Shown here in pieces: positions 1-9,039 of a stretch of 64,000 bases of DNA (position 1 is the first letter of the stretch; the number at the start of each line of letters is the position of its first letter). The stretch comes from Bacillota bacterium (GTDB taxonomy: Bacteria; Bacillota; Limnochordia; Darwinibacteriales; DTU012), in assembly GCA_012520795.1 (NCBI GenBank), contig JAAYNP010000026.1:1-64000 (forward strand), in the 5' to 3' direction. The notes under the pieces were generated by a model, which was given only the letters and a program-made list of their open reading frames with translations, did not search any database and was not told the origin of the DNA. Position numbers and translations under genes: made by a program.

Positions 1-77
1 ATTTTAGCGGTTCAGGCTGGATTTATTGGTTCATTGGTGGTATAATTGCATTTGAAAAACCGAAGGAATGTGGACGA

Positions 78-827
78 ATGGCAAAGGTGAGGGTGGTTAA
101 ACCTGCGGCATTGGCCGGTGATTTTGCTTGTGGATTAAAACGGGGTGTGCCGATAACTTTGGGGTATATACCGGTAGGTTTTACTTTCGGGCTGATGGTG
201 GTCACCGGCGGGTTGTCACCATGGATTGCCGTTTTTACATCCATGACCAATTTAACCAGTGCAGGACAGTTCGCCGGCATTCGTGTTCTGCTGGCCGGTG
301 CTGGTTACATAGAGATCATGCTGACCACGTTGGTGATCAATCTCCGTTATGTCCTGATGTCGCTCTCACTGACGCAAAAGGTGGATCCCAAAATGAGTCT
401 GGGCAAGAGGCTGATCTGCAGTTTTGGCATAACTGATGAGACTTTTGCCGTGGCTGGGGTGGAAGAAGGGCGTTTGTCATTTGCATATCTGCTCGGCCTG
501 ATTATTGGGCCGATCCTAGCCTGGAGCGGGGGCACTGCTCTGGGGGGATTGGTAAGTACCGCTTTGCCGCCCCAGCTTGGCAGTGCGATGGGGATTGCGC
601 TGTATGCCATGTTTATTGCCTTGATTATCCCACCGGCGGTGAAGGCAAGGCCGGTTTTTGGTGTAATCCTGATATCTGTAGGGATCAATGTGGTTTTGAA
701 GTATGTCCCGGTGTTCAGCTTCATTTCCGCAGGTTTTCGGATTATCATTGCCACGATTGTTGGAGCAGGCACTTCTGCTTGGCTGTGGCCTGGTTGTGAT
801 TCTCAAGGTCAAGCTGCAAAGGAGTAG
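78..827 (+). CDS. azlC: AzlC family branched-chain amino acid exporter, large subunit
   Basis: 249-aa multi-TM ORF with AzlC-like N-terminus (GVPITLGYIPVGFTFG); followed directly by an AzlD-like ORF. Confidence 0.85.
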   Translation: MAKVRVVKPAALAGDFACGLKRGVPITLGYIPVGFTFGLMVVTGGLSPWIAVFTSMTNLTSAGQFAGIRVLLAGAGYIEIMLTTLVINLRYVLMSLSLTQKVDPKMSLGKRLICSFGITDETFAVAGVEEGRLSFAYLLGLIIGPILAWSGGTALGGLVSTALPPQLGSAMGIALYAMFIALIIPPAVKARPVFGVILISVGINVVLKYVPVFSFISAGFRIIIATIVGAGTSAWLWPGCDSQGQAAKE

Positions 828-831
828 GAAA

Positions 832-1146
832 ATGGACGGAGCAATCGTAAACCCAATTACTGCGATACTGCTGATGGCTTTGGTAACATACTTGACTCGG
901 GCAGTCCCCATGGCATTTTTCCGCAGGGAGATCGGTTCTCCGTACGTAAAGGCCTTTTTCCGTTACATGCCGTTTGCCGTATTGGGTGCGCTGACCTTTC
1001 CCGACATCTTTACCGCTGCAGGGTCGGTGGTCAGCAGTACTGCCGGATGCGCTGTCGCGGTTTTGCTGGCGCTTCGCGGCAAGAGCATGATTTTTGTAAC
1101 GGTAAGTGCTATTGTCACTGTATACGCTGTTGGCCTTATATTTTAG
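832..1146 (+). CDS. azlD: AzlD family branched-chain amino acid transport protein
   Basis: Small hydrophobic ORF (MDGAIVNPITAILLMALVTYLTRAVPMAFF) directly downstream of azlC; internal ATG of the 703..1146 ORF. Confidence 0.8.
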   Translation: MDGAIVNPITAILLMALVTYLTRAVPMAFFRREIGSPYVKAFFRYMPFAVLGALTFPDIFTAAGSVVSSTAGCAVAVLLALRGKSMIFVTVSAIVTVYAVGLIF

Positions 1147-1232
1147 GCGCAAAGTTACGTGGACTCGGGCAGGAATCCTGCTCATTTTTCTTTAAAAAAC
1201 AAGTTAATCAAAGCCTAAGGAGATGATCCAAT

Positions 1233-2774
1233 TTGCAGCGAACTTACAGCAATCCAATTGTAACAGGGTTTTTCCCGGATCCGTCCATCATTCGTGTCGG
1301 TGAGGATTACTATATGGCCAACTCTACTTTTGAGTATTTTCCCGCTGTTGTGATCTCTCACTCCAAGGACTTGGTGAACTGGGAGATCATTGGGCACGCC
1401 ATCACTCGTAATGATTATTTGGATCTGGCCGGAATTGAGGACTCCCATGGTTTTTGGGCACCGGATATCTCATATTACAACGGAACCTATTACATCATGG
1501 TGACACTGCGCTTGAACAACAGGGATGAAAGCGGGCCTCGCAGGAAGATCCGCCGCCAACTGGTAATGAAGTCTGACCGCCCAGAAGGGCCGTATTCCAG
1601 GCCTGCGTTTATTGATGTTGACGGTATTGACCCATCCCATTTTGTCGATGATGACGGGACTCATTATATGGTACTTTCACCCGGGGCAAGCATAGTGAAG
1701 CTAAATGCCGACTGCACTAAAGCCCTCACTCCCAAGGTAACTGTCTGGCCTGGCACCGGGGTAAGAGCCCCGGAGGGGCCTCATATCCTGAAGAAGGACG
1801 GGTATTATTACGCGATTCTGGCAGAAGGCGGCACCGGGTATGGACACCGGATCACAGTTGCCCGTTCAAAGAACCTTTTCGGCCCTTATGAGCCAAGCCC
1901 ATACAACCCGGTAATGATGCAGACTGATCCCGATGCTCCGATCCAGCGAACCGGCCACGGTAAATTGGTGCAGACCCAGAATGGCGACTGGTGGATAGCG
2001 TATTTGTGCGGGCGCCCAAATCAAGGCCGGTATACTACCTTGGGGCGGGAGACGGCGCTGGATCCGGTGGAATGGACAGATGACGGTTGGTTTACCATCA
2101 ACCAAGGCAGAGGCCCAAGCTTTGTCCAGACGGCTCCGGATTTGCCTGAAGTGAAATACGAGGAGAAGTTCTTTGACAACTTTGATACTGACAAACTGCA
2201 GTTATATTGGCAGTTTGTCCGCAATCCCGACAACGACAGGTGGTCCCTGACTAATCGGCCCGGTTACTTGCGGATCTACACCAGCAGCGGCCAGATCGGT
2301 CAAATTGAAACCAGGAATATCATTGTCCGCAGAGAAAAGCACCATGTCTACCAAGCCACAGCCAAGCTCGAGTTTGATCCCGGCTGCCTGGAAGAAGAGG
2401 CGGGATTGATCTGCATGTATGGCCGCCACTGTTCGGTACGGATTTTTTTAGCAAAAGATGAGAGTTATCAGGTTAAGGTTGTTGAGATTAGAAACGATGT
2501 GGTAACAAAGCTGGGTGAGTCTGAAGCATTCGGAACGCCTGTGGTTTATCTAAGGATAGCTGTCGATCGGCAGGTGCGCAAATTCTATTACAGCGTGGAT
2601 AATGAGAACTGGGTATTGGCAGCGGCAGTTGAGGATGCCACATTCCTTGCTGATGAAGGTGTTCGAATCGGCAAGCACCACACAGGGACAATGATAGGCA
2701 TGTATGCTGTCAACAACGGGACAGGCAGCTGCACTCCTGCTGATTTCGACTGGTTCCATTATGAATTCGAATAA
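1233..2774 (+). CDS. Glycoside hydrolase family 43 (beta-xylosidase-like) with C-terminal beta-sandwich domain
   Basis: NPIVTGFFPDPSIIRVGEDYYMANSTFEYFPAV typical of GH43; TTG start with upstream AAGGAG. Confidence 0.88.
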   Translation: MQRTYSNPIVTGFFPDPSIIRVGEDYYMANSTFEYFPAVVISHSKDLVNWEIIGHAITRNDYLDLAGIEDSHGFWAPDISYYNGTYYIMVTLRLNNRDESGPRRKIRRQLVMKSDRPEGPYSRPAFIDVDGIDPSHFVDDDGTHYMVLSPGASIVKLNADCTKALTPKVTVWPGTGVRAPEGPHILKKDGYYYAILAEGGTGYGHRITVARSKNLFGPYEPSPYNPVMMQTDPDAPIQRTGHGKLVQTQNGDWWIAYLCGRPNQGRYTTLGRETALDPVEWTDDGWFTINQGRGPSFVQTAPDLPEVKYEEKFFDNFDTDKLQLYWQFVRNPDNDRWSLTNRPGYLRIYTSSGQIGQIETRNIIVRREKHHVYQATAKLEFDPGCLEEEAGLICMYGRHCSVRIFLAKDESYQVKVVEIRNDVVTKLGESEAFGTPVVYLRIAVDRQVRKFYYSVDNENWVLAAAVEDATFLADEGVRIGKHHTGTMIGMYAVNNGTGSCTPADFDWFHYEFE

Positions 2775-2826
2775 AGCGTTCCGCAGCTGTCTGGGATTTC
2801 GCTGTTGTGAGAGGGGAATAAGGAAG

Positions 2827-2853
2827 AAGGGAGAGCTTCTATGGCTCTCCCTT
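2827..2853. terminator. Hairpin terminator between convergent genes
   Basis: AAGGGAGAGC-ttctatg-GCTCTCCCTT inverted repeat. Confidence 0.6.
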
Positions 2854-2875
2854 CAATTGCCCGGTTAGGTTTTGG

Positions 2876-3736
2876 TCAAAGCCCGAGAATGATTGATTGT
2901 TCTTCCTCGTCGGATAGAAGTTGGATAACGGTGATTTTCCACTTGCCGCTCAATTTTTTGAAGGTAAGTACGACAAGTCCAGCCTCAGTTTCGTCTGTCC
3001 ACTCATTGGTGAATGAAAAGGGGATTTCGGCAACCCATTGGTTGCCGTTTTGCTCCAGGATAACCTCTTCACTCCAGGTAAAATCCGGTTCGGCAACCAG
3101 AAACATGAAGTAGATTACAGTGTCGTTTGGCCATTGAAATCCGGTATCCACTATCTTAGACCGTGACAACCAAGCCTGAACCTGGCTGTCGTCAAAATCG
3201 TCATCCCCCGAGGAATCCGGATTATCATCCGGTTCGGCATCTTCTTCAAGCTCCAAAATGGAATGGTACATCTCACTGAAGACCTCATACAAGAGCACTT
3301 CTTCAGCAGTTTCTTCAATAGCGGCGGTTACTTCCGGGTCTTCGAGGTTGCGCTCTTTTTCCTCGTATAGTGCTATCAGAGCATCAATTTTGTCGATAAT
3401 GTATGCAGGCGTGTATTCGTCATAGGGATCAAATTCGGGATCGTCCTGATTCTCCAGGATTGGCACAATGTAACGTTCGATTATATAATCGATCTCAACA
3501 AGCAGCGGTGAAAGCTGATCTTCATCTAGGTGCCAGATATAAGGGTCTGCAAATTGCTTTTTCAGAGCATGATAGCCATCCAAATCACTGGAAACGATGT
3601 TTTCTTGGAAGCGCGCAATTTCCGCTTCGACTGCCTTTCGATCTTTGAGTTGGCCAATCCCAAAACATCCGGCAAAAAGCATCGCAACGACCAAAAACAC
3701 GGCCATACGTGATGTTGAAACAAATTTGCCTGCCAT
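2876..3736 (-). CDS. Secreted lipoprotein of unknown function
   Basis: Signal peptide with lipobox (VVAMLFAGC) and acidic low-complexity stretch. Confidence 0.7.
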   Translation of the reverse strand: MAGKFVSTSRMAVFLVVAMLFAGCFGIGQLKDRKAVEAEIARFQENIVSSDLDGYHALKKQFADPYIWHLDEDQLSPLLVEIDYIIERYIVPILENQDDPEFDPYDEYTPAYIIDKIDALIALYEEKERNLEDPEVTAAIEETAEEVLLYEVFSEMYHSILELEEDAEPDDNPDSSGDDDFDDSQVQAWLSRSKIVDTGFQWPNDTVIYFMFLVAEPDFTWSEEVILEQNGNQWVAEIPFSFTNEWTDETEAGLVVLTFKKLSGKWKITVIQLLSDEEEQSIILGL

Positions 3737-3928
3737 TCAAAACTTCCTCCTTTATTTGGAGTACCTCTAGTTCTCATAATATAATAAAAACTATATTTGG
3801 CAAGTGTTGATTTTGAGAAAATTATCATAATTACCAGCATGCGGTTGTGGGCTCGTTAAAAAGATTGCATTCGGCAGGTAATATTCAACAAATTTCGAAC
3901 TATAACATATGGACAAGACGAGGGGAAG

Positions 3929-4705
3929 ATGGCCATGGACATTATAGGGCACAACCGGGAAGCTTGGAATAAAAAAGCTGTCCTGGGGAATATCTGGACC
4001 ATACCAGCCGATCGCCATACGATTGAGCAGGCCAAGAAAGGCAATTGGAGTGTGTATCTGACTCCAACAAAACCAGTACCGGTGGATTGGCTTGGCGATG
4101 TTAGAGGCAAGCGGATTCTCTGCCTGGCAGGCGGCGGAGGGCAGCAAGGCCCGATCTTGGCAGCAGCCGGAGCGCGGGTAACTGTGTTCGACAACAGCCC
4201 TGCTCAGCTTGGTAAGGATCGGATGGTTGCAGAGCGTGATGGGCTGCAGATTGTCACTGAGCTGGGTGATATGCGTGATCTGACTCGTTTCACCAATGCC
4301 AGCTTTGATTTGATCTTTCATCCGGTGTCCAACTGCTTTGTCGATGATATCGAACCGGTCTGGTTTGAATGCCACCGGGTGCTGTGCCCTGGCGGAACTT
4401 TGTTGGCAGGCTTCTGCAATCCTTTGCTGTACATTTTTGATCCGTACCAATGGGATGTTAACAAGAAACTTGAGGTAAAATACCGGATTCCATACTCAGA
4501 TCTGGAGCAGTTAACTGCGGAGGAATTACAGCAGAAAATCAAAAATCAGGAGCCGTTGGAGTTTGGTCATTCATTGGAAGATCAGATTGGCGGTCAGATT
4601 CAAGCCGGCTTCCTGATTAATGGTTTTTACGAAGATTCGTTTGGCAACGAATTGCTTGATCCGTATATTGATACCTTCATTGCCACCAGAGCGATTCGTC
4701 CGTAG
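3929..4705 (+). CDS. Class I SAM-dependent methyltransferase
   Basis: GKRILCLAGGGGQQGPILAAAGARVTVFDNS SAM-binding motif. Confidence 0.85.
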   Translation: MAMDIIGHNREAWNKKAVLGNIWTIPADRHTIEQAKKGNWSVYLTPTKPVPVDWLGDVRGKRILCLAGGGGQQGPILAAAGARVTVFDNSPAQLGKDRMVAERDGLQIVTELGDMRDLTRFTNASFDLIFHPVSNCFVDDIEPVWFECHRVLCPGGTLLAGFCNPLLYIFDPYQWDVNKKLEVKYRIPYSDLEQLTAEELQQKIKNQEPLEFGHSLEDQIGGQIQAGFLINGFYEDSFGNELLDPYIDTFIATRAIRP

Positions 4706-4892
4706 AGTGGGGCTGCGTAAGAGTGGAGGGTTGAAGCTCTTGCGCATTGTTGTTCTGAGGGCGTACAGTCACTCGGCGGCGGGTTTTTTATTCTGACACA
4801 AAAATTAATTTTGGATCAAGAAGGAATTTGCGGACTTACGGTTAAATTTAAAGTGTTGAATATGCAGCGAAGCTGCCAAGGAGGTCGCAATT

Positions 4893-5441
4893 ATGCGTAC
4901 GCCAGTGTTGAGAATTTGTGGATTGTTAATTATTGTAGTGATGTTACTCAGCGGAAGTGTAATGGCTGTTAGTGATCCCAGCACAGCCAAAATAACACCG
5001 CTGGACACATGGTATGAAGAAGGGGCTCTTGGCGAATGGGCTCTGTTTACGCAAAGTGGTTTGGTGGTAGAAATGAAAATCGAAGCTACGGAAGAAATCA
5101 GGATTTGGCCATCGGATTTTGCCATTGGGTACATCGTAGATGATCAAGAGTATCGGGTTCCCGGTTATGGAATTACCAATGCTGTCTCTGATCCTGAAGA
5201 TGAGAGATCTTGGCGTTTTAGCCAGCCGATCACAGTTCGCAAGGGAACGCGCTATTTCTTGGTGCTGTTTTCGGAATTGTCGCTGTCCTTAGATCAGACT
5301 GCGGTAATCAATAAGAAGATGAGTGATTTTCAGGTCTTTTATCGCACGCTCTTACCTGGTCAACTCACAATAGAGTTTGCTCAGCCAGAATATGATGACT
5401 ACGAAGATTACTACGGCCCATACGATGATCTTGGCTGGTAA
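4893..5441 (+). CDS. Secreted protein of unknown function with acidic/aromatic tail
   Basis: N-terminal signal sequence; C-terminus YDDYEDYYGPYDDLGW; RBS AAGGAGG upstream. Confidence 0.6.
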   Translation: MRTPVLRICGLLIIVVMLLSGSVMAVSDPSTAKITPLDTWYEEGALGEWALFTQSGLVVEMKIEATEEIRIWPSDFAIGYIVDDQEYRVPGYGITNAVSDPEDERSWRFSQPITVRKGTRYFLVLFSELSLSLDQTAVINKKMSDFQVFYRTLLPGQLTIEFAQPEYDDYEDYYGPYDDLGW

Positions 5442-5488
5442 TCCCCAACGGGACTGGTGATTAGCGAATAATGATGTGGTTTCATCTG

Positions 5489-5517
5489 GACCTCACTTTC
5501 CAGACGAAGGTGAGGTC
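5489..5517. terminator. Hairpin, likely terminator
   Basis: GACCTCAC ... GTGAGGTC inverted repeat downstream of the 4893-5441 CDS. Confidence 0.4.
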
Positions 5518-5612
5518 TGTTTGCGTCCAGCTTGAATTCAAGCTATACTGATATTGTTAATGATAACTTGTACTGATCATGCGAGACGAGTAGAGGTTGG
5601 AGGTGTGATGCA

Positions 5613-6503
5613 GTGGCAGATGTTAGCAATGCTTTGTCTGAAAAGACGTTGACGATCATTACTGGCTTACAGCAAAATGAAGTGACGGAGCGCCAGATCT
5701 ATTTGAACCTGGCCAGACGGGTGGGGAAAGAATCAGATAAGGCAACCCTTAGGCGGATTGCTGGCGAAGAGGGCAAACATGCTGAAACTTGGCGCCGGTA
5801 CACCAACAAGCGATTGAAGCCCCAATGGTTGAAGGTGTGGTTCTACACAGTTGTTAGTCTGATTCTGGGTTATACCTTTACGATCAAGATTATGGAAAAA
5901 GGAGAAAAGGTAGCCCAGTCCAACTACGCAGATCTGATTGCCGAAGTTCCCGAAGCCGAAACTATCCTAAGAGAAGAGGAAGAGCACGAGGAAGCATTGA
6001 TTGCCATGCTTGATGAGGAGCGCTTGCAGTATGTCGGCTCCATGGTGCTTGGCCTTAATGATGCATTAGTGGAGCTAACGGGTACACTGGCGGGCTTAAG
6101 CTTTGCCCTGCAGAATAACCGCATTGTTGCCTTGTCAGGTTTGATTACCGGTATTTCAGCCACATTGTCCATGGCATCATCTGAATATCTGTCTGCCCGT
6201 TCCGAGGGTAATGCCGATGCGGTCAAATCTGCGTTGTACACAGGGATCATGTATATCTTCGCTGTTGTTTTTCTGGTGCTGCCTTATTTATTGTATCCAG
6301 CGGATCAGTACTTAGGCGCTCTCTTTACCATGCTGCTGATTGTGATCGCGATTATATTTGCCTTCACTTATTATATTTCAGTGGCCAAGGATTTGCCGTT
6401 TAGGAAACGCTTTCTGGAGATGGCAGCCATCAGTTTGTCCGTTGCTGTGCTTTCATTCGCGGTAGGGTTTGCGATCAAGCATTTCCTGGGCATTGACATC
6501 TAG
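5613..6503 (+). CDS. VIT1/CCC1 transporter family protein with N-terminal ferritin-like domain
   Basis: Ferritin-like N-term (GEEGKHAETWRRYTNKRL) plus VIT signature (LGLNDALVELTGTLAGLSFAL, SSEYLSARSEG). Confidence 0.85.
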   Translation: MADVSNALSEKTLTIITGLQQNEVTERQIYLNLARRVGKESDKATLRRIAGEEGKHAETWRRYTNKRLKPQWLKVWFYTVVSLILGYTFTIKIMEKGEKVAQSNYADLIAEVPEAETILREEEEHEEALIAMLDEERLQYVGSMVLGLNDALVELTGTLAGLSFALQNNRIVALSGLITGISATLSMASSEYLSARSEGNADAVKSALYTGIMYIFAVVFLVLPYLLYPADQYLGALFTMLLIVIAIIFAFTYYISVAKDLPFRKRFLEMAAISLSVAVLSFAVGFAIKHFLGIDI

Positions 6504-6579
6504 GCTGGGGGAGTAGAGGTAGACAGGGGACGGTTCTCTGTCCACACCCTGTCCACTCGTAAGAGGGAGGGCTTCTTCC

Positions 6580-7413
6580 TTGACAAATGCAAGACTGGTA
6601 CTTCCATCTGCGGAGTACAGAGAAAGCTTTATTGCTGCCAATAAGGAATACCAAAACATGGGCGAGGAACATGAGGATATCGCGAAGCTTGAAGCAGACT
6701 TCACCAAGTACCTTGAGATGGTAAAAAACCATCGCCTAGGCTTGGATTTGCCGGAGAATTGGGTGCCGTACACCACCTTCTGGTTGGTGGAAGGGGATGA
6801 GTATATCGGTAGCGGCCATGTGCGCCATGCTTTAACACCAGCGCTGCGGATTATCGGGGGGCATATCGGATACTTCATTCGGCCCAGCTACCGCAGAAAA
6901 GGGTATGGAACGCTGATCTTGAAACTGTTGCTCGCTGAAGCTGCCAAACTAGGCATTGCAAATGCCCTGGTTACCTGTTTTGCTGATAATACTGGTTCGA
7001 AAAAAGTTATTGAGGCTAATGGCGGAGTATTTATTGGCGAAATTGTAGGCGAACTTGATGGGGTGCCGAGAAAATCTTTAAGGTACCGGGTTTATACCGG
7101 TTTGCGCAATAACGTGCTGTGGAACAACCAGAGGCGTTGGTATCATGGTTCGCCCTATAATTTCAGCATCCTGCGGGCAGGCAGTACCATCACTCAAAAT
7201 GAAGAATTAGCTAGAGCTTTTTCCCACCAACCCACTCGCTTATCGATTGATGACGATGGCAAAATCAGCCATAACGGTACAGAGCCGGGGTTTCTCTACG
7301 TGATTGATGAACCTATAGTGCCTGGAGAAGACATTTACATGCATCCCCGCACTACAATGGATCCGGGATTGGAATGGCTGACGGTGCGTGGATTGAAGGT
7401 AAGGCTGAAGTGA
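6580..7413 (+). CDS. GNAT family N-acetyltransferase with extra C-terminal domain
   Basis: GNAT core (HIGYFIRPSYRRKGYGTLILKLLLAEA) followed by ~95 aa beginning RRWYHGSPYNFSILRAGSTIT. Confidence 0.8.
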   Translation: MTNARLVLPSAEYRESFIAANKEYQNMGEEHEDIAKLEADFTKYLEMVKNHRLGLDLPENWVPYTTFWLVEGDEYIGSGHVRHALTPALRIIGGHIGYFIRPSYRRKGYGTLILKLLLAEAAKLGIANALVTCFADNTGSKKVIEANGGVFIGEIVGELDGVPRKSLRYRVYTGLRNNVLWNNQRRWYHGSPYNFSILRAGSTITQNEELARAFSHQPTRLSIDDDGKISHNGTEPGFLYVIDEPIVPGEDIYMHPRTTMDPGLEWLTVRGLKVRLK

Positions 7414-7634
7414 GACAGGGTGAGACAGGGAACCGACCCCTTTCCTGCCTCGATTAACATAGCGTCACATAGCAAAGTGTTGGCAGCCCGTTGGATTACG
7501 CTGTCATCGTTAGGGAGGAAGTCAGCGGTCGCATCCCGAAATTTGATCTGTCCAAATCTTCCTGAAAGAATTGCTCATCGGAAGAACGCTGGAATGTCTT
7601 ATGGTGGAGCAAAAAGTAGAATGGGGGGATCTCG

Positions 7635-8150
7635 ATGAAAGCATTGCTGGTCATTGACATGCTCAAGGATTTTATTGATGACGACGGTGTGCTCACAACC
7701 GGCGAAGCCGGAAAAGCAATCATCGGTTTTATCAAGAAGAAGATTGATGAATTCAGAGAGCAGGGTTCTCCAATCATTTTTGTTTGTGATAATCACGAAC
7801 CAGATGACAAGGAATTCGAGATGTTCGCGTCTCACTGCATTGCTGAGACTCCAGGCAGCGAGATCATTGATGAGCTGGAAGCCCGCAAGGGAGATAAGAT
7901 AATTCGAAAACGGCGCTACAGCGCATTTTTCGGCACAGAACTAGATCTCTATCTACGGGAAAAAGGCGTGGATGAAGTCTATCTGGTTGGAGTCAATACC
8001 AACATCTGTGTCCTCTACACCGCAGCTGATGCCAGAAATTTAAACTACCGGGTCACCATCTATGAGAAAGGTGTCGCTTCATTTGATGAGAGCGCCCATC
8101 GTTTCGCCCTAAAAGAGGCGAAGAACACATTGGGCTGCAGTATAGTGTAG
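7635..8150 (+). CDS. Isochorismatase-like cysteine hydrolase (nicotinamidase type)
   Basis: ALLVIDMLKDFID, IIRKRRYSAFFGTELDLYLR, GVNTNICVLYTAADARNLNY. Confidence 0.88.
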   Translation: MKALLVIDMLKDFIDDDGVLTTGEAGKAIIGFIKKKIDEFREQGSPIIFVCDNHEPDDKEFEMFASHCIAETPGSEIIDELEARKGDKIIRKRRYSAFFGTELDLYLREKGVDEVYLVGVNTNICVLYTAADARNLNYRVTIYEKGVASFDESAHRFALKEAKNTLGCSIV

Positions 8151-8296
8151 CTTACGAAACACACGGGAACTGCCTAGACGGGACGGTTCCATGTCGCGTC
8201 CCCATGTCGCGCCTGGCTTGCACTGGACAGCAGAAAAAGTCGGGCACAGCTCTCCGATGCATTCTAACATGAATCCAGGCCCGGGGAGTGTTTTGT

Positions 8297-8580
8297 ATGA
8301 GTGGGTGGATAGCGGGTATCCAAAACGCAATTGAGTATATTGAGGGTCATCTGACTGAAGAAATAAACATTGAAGATATTGCAGCAGAGGCATTCGTTTC
8401 AGCATTTCATTTCCAGAGGATCTTCACTGCACTATGCATTTTGCAAGCAGCGAGGCTGAAATTGTCAAGGGTATATACGGGATCTGTATCGGCAGTGATG
8501 GCAAGCAATTTGATTACCTCATTGCCGATAACTACTTGCCGTGGAATGAAGTGCCTGATGGCTATGAAACCCGTGTGATC
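8297..8580 (+). pseudogene. AraC family regulator remnant (internally deleted, frameshifted)
   Basis: MSGWIAGIQNAIEYIEGHLTEEINIEDIAAEAFVSAFHFQRIFTA then an effector-domain-like segment in another frame (HFASSEAEIVKGIYGICIGSDGKQFDYLIADNYLPWNEVPDGYETRVI). Confidence 0.7.
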
Positions 8581-8587
8581 CTCCTCC

Positions 8588-8959
8588 ATGGTTGATTTCA
8601 TCAAGCAAAACGCCCAAACCATCTCGCTGCTAGGGTTGATGTTCCCGTTCTTGTTATCGGCCATTCTCAAGACTGCCCAGGGTTCTTCCACTGTCGCCCT
8701 GATGACTACTGCCGGCACAGTGGCACCGATGCTGTCTACCATCGGGCTGGCGACTCCGGCATTGGCTGCCTTGGCTGTAATTGCCATCGGCGCAGGCGCC
8801 ATGACCGTGTCCCATGCCAACGACAGCTATTTCTGGGTAGTTACCAACTTTGGGGCTATGAATGTTGAGGACGGCTATAAAACTCAACCATTGGGCACAT
8901 TGGTAACAGGAATTGCTGCGCTGATCAACGTATACTTGATTTACTTCTTTATTCGCTAA
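8588..8959 (+). pseudogene. C-terminal fragment of a GntP-type gluconate/glycerate permease
   Basis: Only the last ~120 aa of a GntP-like permease (LKTAQGSSTVALMTTAGTVAPML, SHANDSYFWVV). Confidence 0.75.
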
Positions 8960-9039
8960 CGAGGGGAATCGTTCCAAAAAGCGCCAAAGCAGACCGTGCT
9001 TTGGCGCTGCCCACAAAAACCAGAAGGGGGCAGTTTCTT

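Noticed and set aside
3791-4450. 219-aa minus-strand ORF
   Set aside because: Overlaps the methyltransferase on the opposite strand; no recognisable motifs.
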